The notes under the pieces are model-generated. The model saw nothing but the letters and a program-made list of their open reading frames with translations. It did no database searches and was not told the origin of the DNA. Positions 10,127 through 22,542 of a DNA stretch of 64,000 nucleotides are shown here, in pieces (within the stretch, counting starts at the first letter, position 1; every line of letters starts with the position of its first letter). A program made the position numbers and the translations under genes. Origin of the DNA: Grammothele lineata (taxonomy: Eukaryota > Basidiomycota > Agaricomycetes > Polyporales > Polyporaceae). The stretch lies in the NCBI GenBank assembly GCA_002150815.3, contig NDFF03000009.1, positions 42,076 to 106,075 on the forward strand. The letters are read 5' to 3'.

Positions 10127-11508
10127 ACGCGTTCCGTTCACGCTAGCGGGGGAAACGCCGACTTCTTAAGGGTGTCTTATAGAGGCCGCTCAATGTGCCG
10201 GAATGCCTTTGATGAGGAAGTGGGTAAAGGTGGGTAGGCGAAGACACGACGGATATCTGAAAGACACAGGAGGTCCTCTGATTCGCTGAATGAAGCTTCC
10301 GCTCGGATGGGCCACGGACTGCGCGGCCTGCTCCCCAGAAAGGCCCGGAGTCAGATGATCGACCAGATTGAAAGGGCCAATTATCGTTGCCAGGGAAGAA
10401 GAGGCCTGAAGCGGCCCGAGCGGAACGGATCTCCGTTTCACAGTCTCGACTCGACGTCCCGTATGTTCAAACTTCACTCGCCCCCCACAACCGCTACCGT
10501 GGGCTGAGTTGTTGTAAGATTCGAGAAAAGGCTAGATCCAGGTGAGCCTACGAAGCGCGTTGAGATCAGGGCCATATTGAGCATCGCAATCAACTAATAG
10601 CGCCACTGCAAGATTAGGGGACGACCGTGTTACCCTGGACCACATTATAGAGGCTTATAGAGGCTACCAGACGTTAACCTGTCCTGAGACACATGCATGT
10701 TAGTGTGGGGAGAAACGGCCCTGCCGACGTCGTTATCTGCGCCTTCCACACGCAAAGAAATACTCACTTGACATTCGCATGATCGACATCGGCTAATGCC
10801 GTTAAGGAGTCGACATGGGGACTTGGGAAGGCAAGTGGCCCTAGGACGCTCGATGACATCGGCAGGTGTTCGACGAGTCCTGGTGATCCCTTGGCTAAAA
10901 GTTCCTGCCAGCGTCCTAGTAGGGTCTCGCGCAGGGATCCAACTCGCTGAGGTGCGCATTGGAGACGTATACGGCTTCCCCAGATGAGTCTAGACTAGGC
11001 GTTTGGCAGCCAGAAGCGAGCCGAGCAATGACACCCAGCCCTGACCGAAATAAGATCGGTCGACTGTAGCGAAGATTGTCGAGCGACGTCGACGAGGATG
11101 GCAAGCCCTAACGTAGTCGACTGGTCCGGCAACGAGGGGCTGATTGACTAGTATTTGACTTCTGCCTTGGGTGCTAGATTGGTGCTTGGGGAAAGAATAA
11201 GCAAGTTACATCTTGCTCCGTCGTGGATAACAATGGGCCACCTGGAAGTTAAAGGTGATACTCGAAGAGACTACCGGTACTAGTAACGAGTCTCGGAGCT
11301 GGAACTTGGCGACGGTCGGATGCGTGAAGTTGGCGGTCGCAACGCTTGGCACCCAGAGTAGCACCCGAGGGCCAGGCCGTCCGAAGCTCTCACGACGATC
11401 CTATTCATCGTGAAATACTAGTATTTCGCCCTCCCGAGTTCCTAGACATTCCCCTATGGCAAAGAATAGGTCGTATGTACTAGTAGGTCTAAAACGTCTC
11501 AAAATGCA
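10127..11508. other. intergenic, no gene recognised
   Basis: About 1.4 kb. Short open frames on both strands do not connect into a splice-consistent gene. The sequence just downstream of the tRNA gene includes a TTTT run on the minus strand, usable as RNA polymerase III terminator. Confidence 0.4.
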
Positions 11509-11598
11509 TCCTTCGAGCAGGGATCGAACCAGCGGCCTCAAGATGACAACGAGATAACCGATTACAGTCTTGCGCTCTTCCAGCTGAGCTATCGAAGG
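11509..11598 (-). tRNA. tRNA-Tyr (anticodon GTA) with an intron
   Basis: The minus strand folds as a tRNA: acceptor CCTTCGA pairs with TCGAAGG, followed by discriminator A at 11509. The A box reads TAGCTCAGCTGGAAGAG, the B box GGTTCGATCCC. The anticodon stem is CAAGA/TCTTG with loop CTGTAAA, anticodon GTA, interrupted after position 37 by a 17-nt intron beginning TCGG. The C1-G72 pair is characteristic of eukaryotic tRNA-Tyr, and tRNA-Tyr genes commonly carry an intron at this place. Downstream TTTT on the minus strand fits pol III termination. Confidence 0.93.
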
Positions 11599-12111
11599 CT
11601 CTTCGGATTCAATTCATAGACGCCCAACACCGCAAAAGACCCCGAGAGGGCTTACCCCGCAGCCACGCGGCAAGAACGTTCCAAGGAGAGTTCGACGATA
11701 CATCATCGCGGTGTCAGAGCACGTTCCCTCGGCGTACAGCTACTCTCCTTACATACCGAGTGCTCTCCAGCTCTCTTGGCGGTAAGAGTGTGTCCTCAAC
11801 GCCCACGAGAGACTGCGCGTGTCTCAGAATGCTAAAATAAGCACGCGTCGGATAGCTGGGGTTGATAGTGATGCTCGATTCTGGAAGAGGTGGTACGAGA
11901 GTGAATACAGCGCGTAGCTACCGAAGACCAGATCGCCCGGTGACCCCATTCACTTCACTCTCTGTCATTGGCCGTTCCTGCCGCCCCAGCTTCCCCAAAA
12001 GGCCCCACTCCGCCCATTCCCTCTCTCTCCCACCCTTCGTCTCTCGTACGCAGCTCTCCCTGCAACCGCCACCACCTCGCGCCGATTCAACTCGTCCTCG
12101 TCGTGCTCGCC
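11599..12111. other. intergenic / promoter region
   Basis: About 510 bp between the tRNA gene and the next start. The last 150 bp are pyrimidine-rich (CTCTCTCTCC tracts), usual for the 5' leader of expressed fungal genes, and contain a CATTGG (inverted CCAAT) near 11966. No gene seen. Confidence 0.45.
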
Positions 12112-12747
12112 ATGTCCTCCGTTCTCCGCTCTCTTTCCAAGCACACCCGTTCCCTCTCTGCCTCCGCGCGGTCCCCTGTCGCCGGGCCCTCTCGCGCGTT
12201 CCACTCCCCTTTCGCTGTCCTCTCCAGCGCCGAGTCCCCGCTCACCGCGACCCCCACTCCGAGCGCCTCCGCCGCGCACACGGCCGGCATCTACGAGAAG
12301 AACATCGAGTACCCCGCCGAGCCCTTCGTCTCAGGCTTTGGCACGCGCACCTACGTCGTATCCGCTCCCGACCCCGCCGACGCCCCGTACGAGGTCCCCA
12401 GCGGCGCGTTCCCCACTTCTGCGCCATACCAGTCCTACGCGCGCACGGACGCGCCCAACCCGCCGCGCGCACAATATGCGTCAACCAGCACCGGCTTCGC
12501 GCACCCGCTCTCAAACCGCGTTCCTCGTCACGACGGCGGCGTTGGCGCGAGCTCTGCTGTCCGCCATCGCGACGCCCCGGGGGCTATGCGCGCGGGAAAT
12601 AATGGGGGTGCGGGCTTGGCGGATCCCGCGGGCACCCGCCCGGGTCCCGATGGCGAGCTCCCGGACGTGAATGCCTCGCCGCTGCACGAGAATGCGGAGA
12701 AGTTCTCGAAGCTGGGCGTCGACAACGCCTGGAAGGCTCGCAAGTGA
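12112..12747 (+). CDS. hypothetical protein with mitochondrial presequence
   Basis: Intronless 211-aa frame from CGCC ATG at 12112 to TGA at 12745-12747. It starts MSSVLRSLSKHTRSLSASAR followed by AFHSPFAVLSS, a basic, serine-rich, acid-free leader typical of mitochondrial import signals. A more conserved-looking core follows (AGIYEKNIEYPAEPFVSGFG, TRTYVVSAP), then a low-complexity Gly/Ala/Pro region and the C-terminal segment HENAEKFSKLGVDNAWKARK. I recognise no named domain. The frame extends upstream to 11968 without an ATG, so the first ATG is taken. Probably a mitochondrial matrix or inner-membrane protein; function unknown. Confidence 0.65.
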   Translation: MSSVLRSLSKHTRSLSASARSPVAGPSRAFHSPFAVLSSAESPLTATPTPSASAAHTAGIYEKNIEYPAEPFVSGFGTRTYVVSAPDPADAPYEVPSGAFPTSAPYQSYARTDAPNPPRAQYASTSTGFAHPLSNRVPRHDGGVGASSAVRHRDAPGAMRAGNNGGAGLADPAGTRPGPDGELPDVNASPLHENAEKFSKLGVDNAWKARK

Positions 12748-15700
12748 GCTCTCGGTCCGCCGAGACTCACGCCAGCCGCGTCATCCCGCAGGCACAGGTG
12801 TTCGCCCGGAGGAGTGTCGGTGGAGATAGGGGTATATGGGTGGAAGGATTTCGTTCGTATAATCGCTGGCTGCTCTTGCTCGCATTGCATTTCGTCTGCG
12901 CCGTGTTCTGTATATGATTGTGTACGATGGGAAGGTCTGTATGAGTATGGAGTCTTGTCCTTGATTCTTAGCCACTATACCAAGCGGCTGTCGCTGTCCA
13001 TAATGCATAGACTGTACATCTTCTCGACACCGACGACACCGACCTGGTCCGTGCGCATGCGAGAGCATCGGGGAATCGGCGCTCGGCTGCTATGACCCGG
13101 GTCCCATTGGAAGCGCTCAACAGTCTTGCGACGACTTGTATCTACTTACCTCCGCTTGTCATTCCACCACAACACTTCTTTTCCCTCGTCAATTTCCGCA
13201 CTGCTTGTCGGGAGCTTACAGCTGCTCCCAATACTTTTGTTTCTCCTACATCTTCGTATCATGTGGCGCCCAGAGTTATTTTCCCTGTCCGGAAGCCCTC
13301 CCGCCTGCCGTCCCCCCGGGTCCCAGGCCCACCGTCACTGGAGGCTGGCCTAGTCACGTTGGAGAGCGTCGAAGATCGCGTCATGGTGGTCAAGGTGTTT
13401 CGCACCTGCCCTTAAGCTGCCCGCTGGCACGACGACCGTGAGTTGGATGCGCTCTTGTCCCCGCGGTCCCGTCTCCCTTTCCCCTCGCGCATCCAGAGCT
13501 GTATCTGCTCCGCGGCGTCTGCTGCGTCCATGTTGGTGGATGACTTCGCGCTTTTGTCTCAGACTGTCGTTGGTTGTTATATGCTCACATGTTAAGCTGC
13601 AGCTCGCGGTCGTCAGTTCAAGATCATGCCTTACCTGCCCGTCTCCACTGGTCCTCGGCCTGGTCACCTGTGTCTAGCACCCTCTCTTGCTTGTAGCTAT
13701 CTGTGCTGAGTGCTGGCGTGTTCTACTTTCGCTCTGATCTCCTTCACGAACCTCGCCCACCACATCACGACAACGCTCTGAGCCTGAGTCCGAATCTAAT
13801 GGGTGAAGGTTGAGCTCCCGTGTTGGAACTCAGCCATGGCGCTCGGTGCTCACAGGATGACGGCGATAGTGAGTGCACCATCTTGTCATTATAGCTATTG
13901 TGATAGTTTTCCTTCTCCCCTCTCCGTCGTACCCCTCTGTAGTACTTAGCGTAGAACTTCAATATATTTTTCGCTCTCCTAACTTAAATGCGAGATATCG
14001 ATATCTGGTATCCGATAAGGCCGCTGCAATCAGGCGCTAACCGGTCCTGCCGCTGGCCCCATAAGCCCTGCAAGATCTGCAAGGTCTGCAAGCCTTGCAC
14101 CGTTGCACAATAACTACTCATCGTAAAATGGCCATATAATGTACCCCACAATACTTCTAAATCTTTGGCATATTGGATTTCTTATAAGGCTAGACATGTC
14201 CCTATCGGATTATCCCCGACTCCCCGATGAGTGTCTTCTGTTGCGTAAGGACATGTGCATTGACACATCGGGCAGAATAAGCAACCGAATGTCGAAGGGA
14301 TCGGCGACAAGTCGGCTATAGAGCGCCCATAACGTCATTCCCAGCCCTCGGACCGCCCGAGCCCGGCGGCTGCGCTAGGCTGGGCAGGCCTGGCTTAACT
14401 CGAACTGCTCAGAATCCCACTGTGACCGCCATCGTCGTGTGCAGGACTGCACCATTACTTTGGACAGGAACACGAGATAGACAGCGAATGCTTCTCCAGG
14501 CTGAAAGGGTATTGCGTTATCCAGTTTAACTTGAGGGTATACGGTAAGTTGGGCAGTCTTGACTCGAGCGACCGTGGCAGCTGGTAGAACCAGCTTTGTC
14601 GTGTACGGATGTAGCCCCGTGTGCGAGTCTCCAATTTCAATGGACAGCCAGTGTAGGTGTGGCCTGAGGCCTACTAGGATGCCCCAATGAACAGACGAAA
14701 TGAGTTCATGTAGTTCTGCGCATCACACGCGAACGCTTCTCACGACCTGGATTATGATGTGGTACGACACCACCAGAGGTTGTAGTGTGTTGCCTGTGAA
14801 GGTCTGTCATATAGCAACAGCACTGGTCGGATTCGCGGCCCAGCACGTCCTGGGGAAAGGCAGGCAGTCTGGACCATACAGCGACGTACGGGATTAGTGG
14901 CAGCGGTCTCGATAGTGGAGAGCAGGACGAGGGCGCGCGGCCCCCATCCTTGTTACGTCTTCACAACATCTTCCAGTAACTCCCACCAGGGCGTGTAGTA
15001 ACGGTCGTTACACACTCCGGATAACCTCCACCGATGCGATTGAAACAGTCCGAGGAACGGATGAGAAATTGGATTGCAGGGGACTGGGGCAACTGTATAT
15101 TCAACATGCATGCAATGCGGGGACGCGCGAGGAGGCTTAGGGAGGGAGTAAGTCAAGCCAACGTTCGTGAGCTGCGCAGCAAGCGAGAGGGAAAGGAGAC
15201 GGCAAACTGAGTCACGGAACGGACAGACGAGAGCGGACGGAGAGAAGGGGAGCCCGGGCGGTCTACGCCAGCAGCTTGGTTACGGATAGACAAGAAGACA
15301 GGAAAAGACGGACAAACGTCAGCCCCATGGCGCCGAACGCAGGAGGGATACTGGCCAGAGGCACTAACTGCCACTGGGGAAGCGGCGCCTATACGAGGCG
15401 TGCTCGGAAAGGGGTGGGATAGATGAGGAATATACGGATTATAGGGAACGAGCGGCGGTGTCCTTTGAGCCGGAACCAGAGCATGACGAGCGCCCAGAGG
15501 CGGCATATATGTATGATGATAGAGACCGAGACGAGGACCAAGACCAGACATGAACTTCTGGATATGCAATATTACCGGGCCGCCAACCCGTGCTAGCAAT
15601 AGCGAATATACACAGGCGAATGAAAGGGTATGCGGAGACGGGTAGGCGGAAAGTGGGCATCAAGATGTCGTGAACGGGACAGGGGTGCAGAGCGAGCCAG

Positions 15701-15886
15701 CAGTTGCATGCTGATTAGGGAGACAGGATACTTTACGGTCGTTTGGCCAGTCGTCAGAGCCGTGATAGGTGAAGATGCTTGGAGATCTGGACAGACGGGA
15801 CTAGTGTGAGTCTTCGAGTACACATCGGCAACTTTCCACGCACAAGTTGTTTCGCGCATCCGGTGCGCGCCAGGCAACCAGACGGC
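12748..15886. other. 3.1-kb stretch without a recognisable gene
   Basis: The first 300 bp are probably the 3' UTR of the gene ending at 12747. From 13090 to 13680 there are overlapping GC-rich frames on both strands and no convincing exon chain. Around 13990-14110 the base composition changes and a short tandem repeat appears (listed separately); 14340-14400 is a very GC-rich block. The part from 15150 to 15880 lies 3' of the casein kinase gene; its frames look like chance. Decayed mobile DNA is possible but no terminal repeats or transposase-like frame were seen. Confidence 0.4.
14069..14104. repeat. four 9-bp imperfect tandem repeats (TGCAAGNNN)
   Basis: TGCAAGATC, TGCAAGGTC, TGCAAGCCT and TGCACCGTT follow one another directly. 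A 12-bp palindrome, GATATCGATATC, lies about 65 bp upstream (near 13993). Visible in the sequence; no function known. Confidence 0.6.
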
Positions 15887-18213
15887 TCAAGCCCGACAGC
15901 AGAATGCAGCCCAGAAACCCCCCTTCTTCCGCCCCAATCCGTGCTCGTCTTGCTCGCCTACGCGAGCCATCTGATCCCTGTCATAGACCCCCATGCCTCT
16001 TGATTGGCCATTCATGCCATCCTGCCTCGTGCCGGCAGTAGTGCCCTCCCTGCTCCCGGTGCCGGTCTTGCCCGGCGCTTGGCCGTACATAAAGGACTCC
16101 GAGTTGTTCGGGTGCTGTGCAAGGCCACCGGTGCCGTTCGCGCCGTTTGGTGGCTGCGGCGATGAGCGGCCATACGTGTTCCGGTAGCCTTGTGCGCTGC
16201 CGGGCGCAGCGTACGGGTGGGGCGCGACGAGACCGCTGTCGCGCTCGGCCCGGGACACCTGCTGTTGGCTCTGCCTGCGACTCTGTGGCGCCAGCGGTTG
16301 CACGCTTACGTGCTCGCGCGACCCGCCACGAGACGCATCGTGCGGCCGACGGCTACTGCTCTTGACGTGAGCAGGCGTCGGGGCCAGCACGAGAGGTGAT
16401 GAGGGCGACGCAGCGCCGTCTTGGAGGGCATTGCGGGACGAGCGGTGTTGCCGCTCGCGATCCCGGTGGCGGTCACGGTGGGGAGTGTGTGGCGTTCCAC
16501 CATGAGCAGAAGCCAGAAGCGCAGAAGTCTGTCTCGTCGTCAGCTTCCGGGAGTCGCACACCGCGATCGGTGACGTACGTGGCTGGCTTCCCAACCCTTC
16601 CCGCCGTTCAGCAGCATCCAATCGAATACACCATCCTCAGGCTCGCCCAAAGTCTTCAGCACCTTCGTGAACAGCTCCCGAAGGAAGTCGTAGTCCGGCG
16701 TCTCCTCGAAGCCAAGCTTACGGACATAGTTCATGTAAATTGCAAACTCCTCTGAGAGCGGGATATGAGTCGCTGAAAGCGGCGCACTAGGACCCTTACT
16801 TACCGGGGAAACCTTCGCACAGCTCCTCGATCGGAGTGCTCTGCTTCTTCTCGCCGATCTTCTCATACTTTTGCTTGTTAGTGGCAGCACGAAGACCTTG
16901 CCAAGGAAGTCCACCACGCAGGAAGTACATGCAGACGTGTCCTAATGACTCGAGGTCATCACGGCGAGATTGCTCACGCCCCAAGTGAGTGTTGATGGAC
17001 ATGTACCGAGCAGTACCAGACAAGGATTTCCGCTCGCGGTAGGGGATGTGCACCTTGGTCTTAGGGTCGCGGTAGTGCTTCGCCATGCCAAAGTCTATGT
17101 AACATCTTCAGCATCAGATCGTAGAGACGTTGACGTAAGGGCCGGCTAAGGTATGACGTTGGAGACAGGTAGCAAGTGTCGCCAGGTGCGAGGCGACATT
17201 GAAGGTCTCTCGTGCTTGCCGCACAAAGCCATAGGAGACTCACCAATGATGTGAATCGTGTTCGCTGTCTTGGTACCCGGAACTCCGATCAAAAAGTTGT
17301 CCGGCTTGATGTCACGGTAGATGAGGGACTTCTCGTGGATTGACTGCACGCGTGTCACCTGTTTCACGGAGACGGTCAGTCACGTTTACTCCAAACTGCC
17401 AGGTGCACAGTTGGGGACTGTCATGACCACAGGCACCTACGGCTCGCGACAGACCACAGCGCCGTCGGCCGGCTAAAGGACTAGACGCCCACAGCCGACT
17501 GCAAGGCAACGGGACGGTATGAAACCCATCACGTCGACACGCACAGCGCACGTCTGCTCAACGAGGATTGCTCCGCTGCTTGCTGCATGCCGTCCGCCCG
17601 TAGTGGCACAGCGGTGAAGGAATGTGGCGCTCACCATCTGCTTCGCTGCCATGCAGACAGTTTTGATGCTGAACTTGCGGCCGCACATGTCAAAGAGGTC
17701 TTCGAGGTTGGGGCCGAGGAGGTCGATGACGAGGACATTGTGGAGGCCTTCTTGACCAAAGTAGTGCACCTGGGGGACGCCAGCTAAAATTCATGAAATG
17801 TCGGTCATGTCGGACAGACGCCGTCACATCAACAGAGCAACGCACGAGTGCCATTCAGCGTCCTGTACGACCGGTATTCGTCGCGCAATTGAGGCGCTTC
17901 AGACTTGCGTGGCTCCTGCGGAAAGAGGATGTTAGAATGTGTCCCCTCCGCTACGTTGCGGATGAAAGCCCGTCACTCACGAATTTGATAGCGACGGGCT
18001 GGTTATTGAGCATATTGGTGCCTGCACGACAATCGACCTAGGTTACGCAGAGCTTGGAATTGTAGACGGGCTCAACACACCCTCGAAAACGACACCGAAA
18101 GAACCCTCTCCAATCTTCTTTCCAACCCTGAAGTGATTGCCAACGACGCCATTGGAGGTACCAGATGAGGAGTGGTGTCCCGAGGAGGATGCTATTACAT
18201 GGGGGGTTGTCAT
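15887..18213 (-). CDS. casein kinase I, membrane-anchored (YCK type), eight exons
   Basis: Exons (minus) 18213-18081, 18021-17981, 17915-17846, 17783-17635, 17358-17244, 17094-16804, 16751-16579, 16528-15887 give 537 aa with consistent phases. Kinase hallmarks: P-loop [16 protein letters not shown] lysine, catalytic loop [22 protein letters not shown] and the CK1-specific [24 protein letters not shown]. The long tail is rich in Ser, Gln, Arg and Gly and ends [11 protein letters not shown]; paired cysteines near the end are the palmitoylation signal of yeast Yck1/Yck2, so a plasma-membrane kinase in nutrient sensing and endocytosis is inferred. Intron 4 is unusually long (276 nt) and intron 5 is 149 nt, while the others are 52-67 nt. 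The 5' leader is pyrimidine-rich. Confidence 0.93.
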
Positions 18214-20712
18214 GCTGGAAAGGCAGACGGGAGCGGGAGAGTGAAGGGGGAATAAGGGCAAGCAAAGGGGGGTATGAGGAGAAGGAGCGACCAGGACAGA
18301 GGGAGGATCAGGCAACAGCGCCCTGCGAGCGGAGTCCCAACTCGCTCGGCGTGCTTCGGCGCCTGCAGTCGCCCACCCCTGTTTGGGTCCCTCGCAGCAG
18401 AGCGCTCCGGCTCCCGTCGGTCCGTCCGTTGTCCCACTCGTCCCCAGTCGTCCCCTCAACTGACAGCCTGAACGCCCCTGTGCCGTCCGCAGGTCGTCCG
18501 CAGAACATGTCGGAATCAACCGCGCCTTCTTTGCTACTGCTGCAACGCACCAGGTTTGGGGAGGCCCCTCCCAGACCCACCGTCCTCCGAGTCTTCACTA
18601 CGGTCCAAGCTAACGTGCCTACGTCAACTGTCGTCTTGTATGTATGCATGATGCATATCATTCTTCTCCTTCAATGCTTGCCATACCCACGAAACAAGAC
18701 TTTTGGTTCTGAACAACCGTCATTTGTTCCTATCATGTATACAAACGCGTACGCGCATAGTTCGACTTCTTCGAATTCGACGTACTTGGAACAACCGCTT
18801 CCACCGGTTGCGGAATCACAGTACGCTTGACATCCTAAGTTTTCTCCTGGCCATTGCATTCTAGAACATGATAAGAGTTCGCCTGTTCGATGTGCGTGTG
18901 AGGTGGTAGGTATATGCGTTACGTGTGTATGTACATGTCTAAGGACGAGCCCCCTCGACAACGACTAAGTGATCCTGTTCGCGAATCGTACGAGCCGCGG
19001 AGAAGACATGCGATGACTCCCGAGGCTGAATGGTGACAGATAAGTAGTCATTCGATCAAACTAATAACCAGAGGAGGCACGACGGGGCAATACCGAGATA
19101 CTTATACTTAAATTCACGGAGCCTTGAGAACATTAGCCCTTGTCCACGGGAGACCGAATAGGATGCGTCTATTCGATCGAAAAAGACTCCGAGCTCGCGA
19201 AGCTATACTCTCCAGGAGAACAGCTAAACTATAGCTCAGCATCCATGTCGAACACGTAGCATGCTTGTTTGATTGGGATAGATAGGCCCAGCATGATCAA
19301 ATGGGTAAAAGCTGAACTGTTTAGTGAATGGCTCCGGCAGGCACAGTGACAAATGAGTGGGGAACTCGGAGTTGTCTGGCCTCGCACGAAATGAAATGCG
19401 CGTCCGTATGTCAAGCATGGAAACAGGTCTCGCTGGATCTCCTCCTGAATAATGTGAATCACATGGCGGCTGCGGCATGAAAACCTCTCTCGCTCGTTGG
19501 ATTACGCTTTTCACGTTTTCCTGCGGACGCTAGTCAGCCTCAGTGAGTGTCCTGCACCGGGGATGTTGTCTGTGGGAACTTGTCTGATGCACAGACTTTC
19601 GGCGGCCCACGACACATGGTCATGTGCGAATGGGAATGCTTGCATGACACTCGCGGAACATGCAGTCCGGTCTCAATATGTCATCCGAGTTTTGGGAGAA
19701 ACTAACTGGCCTTGGAGTGAGTGGATATTCCACCCGCCAAACTATGTAGCGGACTCTCACCGAAGACCAAGGACAACACATAATGCGAGAATCGGACAAT
19801 ACTCGACGGAGTGAGCACGCCGAGGTGGGTCGGCGCCCGGTAATAAGACTCGCAATGGTATGCAGCGCTTGCGCGAAGGCTACGCTCGCAATAGATCAGC
19901 TCGTATGGCTAAAGGTGGTTCGGCTTTCGGGTCGAATGTCAGCAACAAACGCCCCGTACTGTGACTGCCGAAAACTGAAGAGAAGATTTTGAGGATGCCT
20001 GTGGCGGGCTTACGACAGGCATGTTATCGGGTGCAAGTCGCCGTGGCGTTTCCACGACGGCTAGTGGGTTGTGTATGGTCAGCAAGGACGGCAAGAAACG
20101 ATTTTCAGGACTCGTTGCTGGCCGCTGCAGTCGGGAGGGAACAGCTTGCGATTGCCTCTTCCCAGGCCCTCAGACTCAGCTGGTCGGCCACATCGCGTGA
20201 TGATGACGAGAGATCAAGCGCCCGGTCGACACAATTCCTGAACGGCAGGCGCGTGTGGGTACCCTCTGGACCCCGCGTCGCTCGCTGCAGGGCCGTATCC
20301 GGACTGCGATGAGTATCGTTGATCTGCGTTGAAAGTGCCTCGTCCGGGGGAGCGCTCGGAGGAATGCAGAAGGCGAGGGGAGGAAGTGACTTGGCGTGAC
20401 GGGCGAGTTTACTAAGTACCAGATGAGCGGATCTGAGATGCGCCTGCTCACCAATCCCCCTCCTCGCTATTTGTAACGAGTCTCCAGCTGAGGGTCCGCC
20501 CCGTCTGCCCTCGAGCCCCTCCGCCCACTTTATCTTCGTTAACGTCCTCTCCCCGCCGTACGCTCAGAACACACACTACAGCACACACCACCGCGAGCTC
20601 CGGCCACCGCACCTGCGTGAACGACCTGTGAAAGCACGGTTTCCACCGGACCAAACGCCCGCCACCCGGAGGAGTTCTCTAGCACACACCGGACCAGATA
20701 CTACATCCCACC
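18214..20712. other. 2.5-kb region between divergent genes; one long open frame without ATG
   Basis: The first 300-600 bp are the casein kinase promoter and leader. From 18840 to 20100 no exon chain was found. On the minus strand a frame is open from 20563 down to a TGA at 20105-20107 (152 codons) with balanced amino-acid content (for example RNCVDRALDLSSSSRDVADQ, then LSLRAWEEAIASCSL) but no ATG; its plus-strand complement is also open in part. It may be an exon of an unrecognised gene or chance in GC-rich DNA. The last 200 bp are the promoter of the oxidoreductase gene. Confidence 0.35.
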
Positions 20713-21829
20713 ATGCAGCCCGGCGTTGTCTCTCTAGTGGTCATTTCCGACATCGTACGTCCCCCCTCCTTTCTGCGCCGCCTTTGCGCCGGCCTCGGAT
20801 GCGGCGGTACTAACCTCCACGCCCCCCTCCGTGCAAACCGGACGTATTACCAAGACCTGCCCCTGGTGCTACATCGGCCAGCGGGAGCTGCAGAAGGCGA
20901 TCGAGGATGTCCGCGAGGATTGCAGCGACCTTAAGATCAAGATTGAGCACCGTCCGTTCCTCCTCCACCCGTCCATGGAGGAGGATCACGTATCGGACAA
21001 GCTAACGTGGTACAAGGAGAAGTTCGGAGATGAGAAGCTGCGCCATATACAAGAGATGGTGCTGACGCGTGCAAAGGACGTTGGCGTCGAAGTGTGAGTA
21101 CCACTCTCCTCTTCGGCGGATGGCCTCGGGCAGGGTTCGGGCATTCGAGGTGATATCATCACCTCGCGGCATCAAAAGTTTGGCGGGATTTTCCCCTTCC
21201 GAGTGCTGGTCTGCCGCGCCGTGTGCCTGTGTGCTGACGTACTAGTCTTCATCGCCTTTAGCAAGTTTGAAGGGACTGTATGTCAAACCATCCGGGCTCA
21301 CCGCCTTAGCCGCAAAGCCTTCGAGGTTGGCGGGCAGGAGCTGCAGGAAAAGTTCCTCGACACGATATTCTACGCATACTTCACTGAAGGCAAGACGATC
21401 AGTGATTACGACGTCCTCGCAGACATGTCGGAACAGGTCGGCATTATGCCGAAAGACAAGGTAAGCAGTCGGCTTCGTCAGACGGGGGCAGAGGCAGACG
21501 TGCGTTTCTGTTATAGGCGCTCGAGTTTCTGAACTCGGACGAGTACCAAGAGGAGGTCCAACAGATGGCAGTTGAAGCACGCAAGAAGGGCGTAACTGGC
21601 GTGCCATTCACTATCATCAACGGACGGTGGGCCGTGAGCGGGGGGCAGACGGCTGAGACTTATGCACAGGTGCGCCGCCGGGACCTCCAGCCCGTCTCGT
21701 GTGCTGATTATTATCTGTTAGATCTTCCGCAAGCTCGCCGGAAAGGGTCGTCTGCACCCGATTCCTGCCGCTCCCAGCTGCGGCGACCATACTTGCCCTA
21801 TCCAGGCCGCCATGAACGGAAAGTCGTAA
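20713..21829 (+). CDS. DsbA-family (FrnE-like) thiol oxidoreductase, five exons
   Basis: Exons 20713-20754, 20855-21093, 21262-21460, 21517-21669 and 21722-21829 give 246 aa. The thioredoxin-like fold is marked by VVISDI, then TCPWCYIGQREL spliced on from exon 2, which carries the CxxC redox pair, and by the cis-proline region GVTGVPFTIINGRWAVSGGQ. These are features of the FrnE/2-hydroxychromene-2-carboxylate isomerase branch of the DsbA family. The acceptor of intron 1 is an AAG (20852-20854), less usual than YAG, but it preserves the family motif SDI-CPWC. No signal peptide, so a cytosolic thiol-disulfide enzyme or glutathione-S-transferase kappa-like function is likely. The C terminus carries another cysteine pair (SCGDHTC). 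Confidence 0.85.
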
Positions 21830-22542
21830 TGCCTGGACACATCTGCTCTACGTCTTCATGCCTTCCATCCGTACTTGACTCTCCCCTACTACACCTTGTC
21901 TGGAGTTCCGAGTAGCGATACACAGCCTCCACTTCTCATTACTTCGACGCGTCCACATTGTTGTGGTCGGCTTTCTATTCCTCGTCGTTGCGTTGTTGTA
22001 CACTATCATCTTGCAGGACGGGTGTGACTGACGGACTATCTATGCTATCGTATGTTGGACGTCTCCGTGCGCTCTTGGATGAACTGTGTAGCAAGCCACT
22101 GATTCATACCCTTCGGACTGAGTGCCCAACCCTCAGACTTCAAGAGAGAAAAATTGTGACTCAACGCGAATGACTGCGCCTGTACAGCCGTCCGCCCTCC
22201 GCGGCCTTGTCAGCCACAGCATCTCGTCCCGAATTGGGCGCTCCGTAGTCAGCCACCGGGTACCGGCGGTGACGTCACCGCATGAGCATACACCCAGGCT
22301 ACTGAGAGAACGCGGCAAAAGGGAGCAAGAGGTTCCACTGGCCGCTTGGCCGAGAGCGAGCTCTATATTACACTCACCACCGCGCGCGACCCACCTTCAC
22401 CGCAGCCCCGCTCACAGGCAGTCGCGCTCCGCGCTGTCCTCCGCCTCATCCCTTGGATCGTTGCACCCTCGCACTGGCAGCGCGCAATCTCGACGTTCTT
22501 TCCGTGTTGGCCCCAACGCAGCCGCGACGCAACTACGCAATC
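21830..22542. other. intergenic (3' UTR and promoter)
   Basis: About 710 bp between two same-strand genes. Frames near 22120-22660 overlap the next gene's leader and show no protein character. Upstream of 22543 the sequence is rich in GCGC and CACC motifs; no clear TATA box. Confidence 0.45.
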
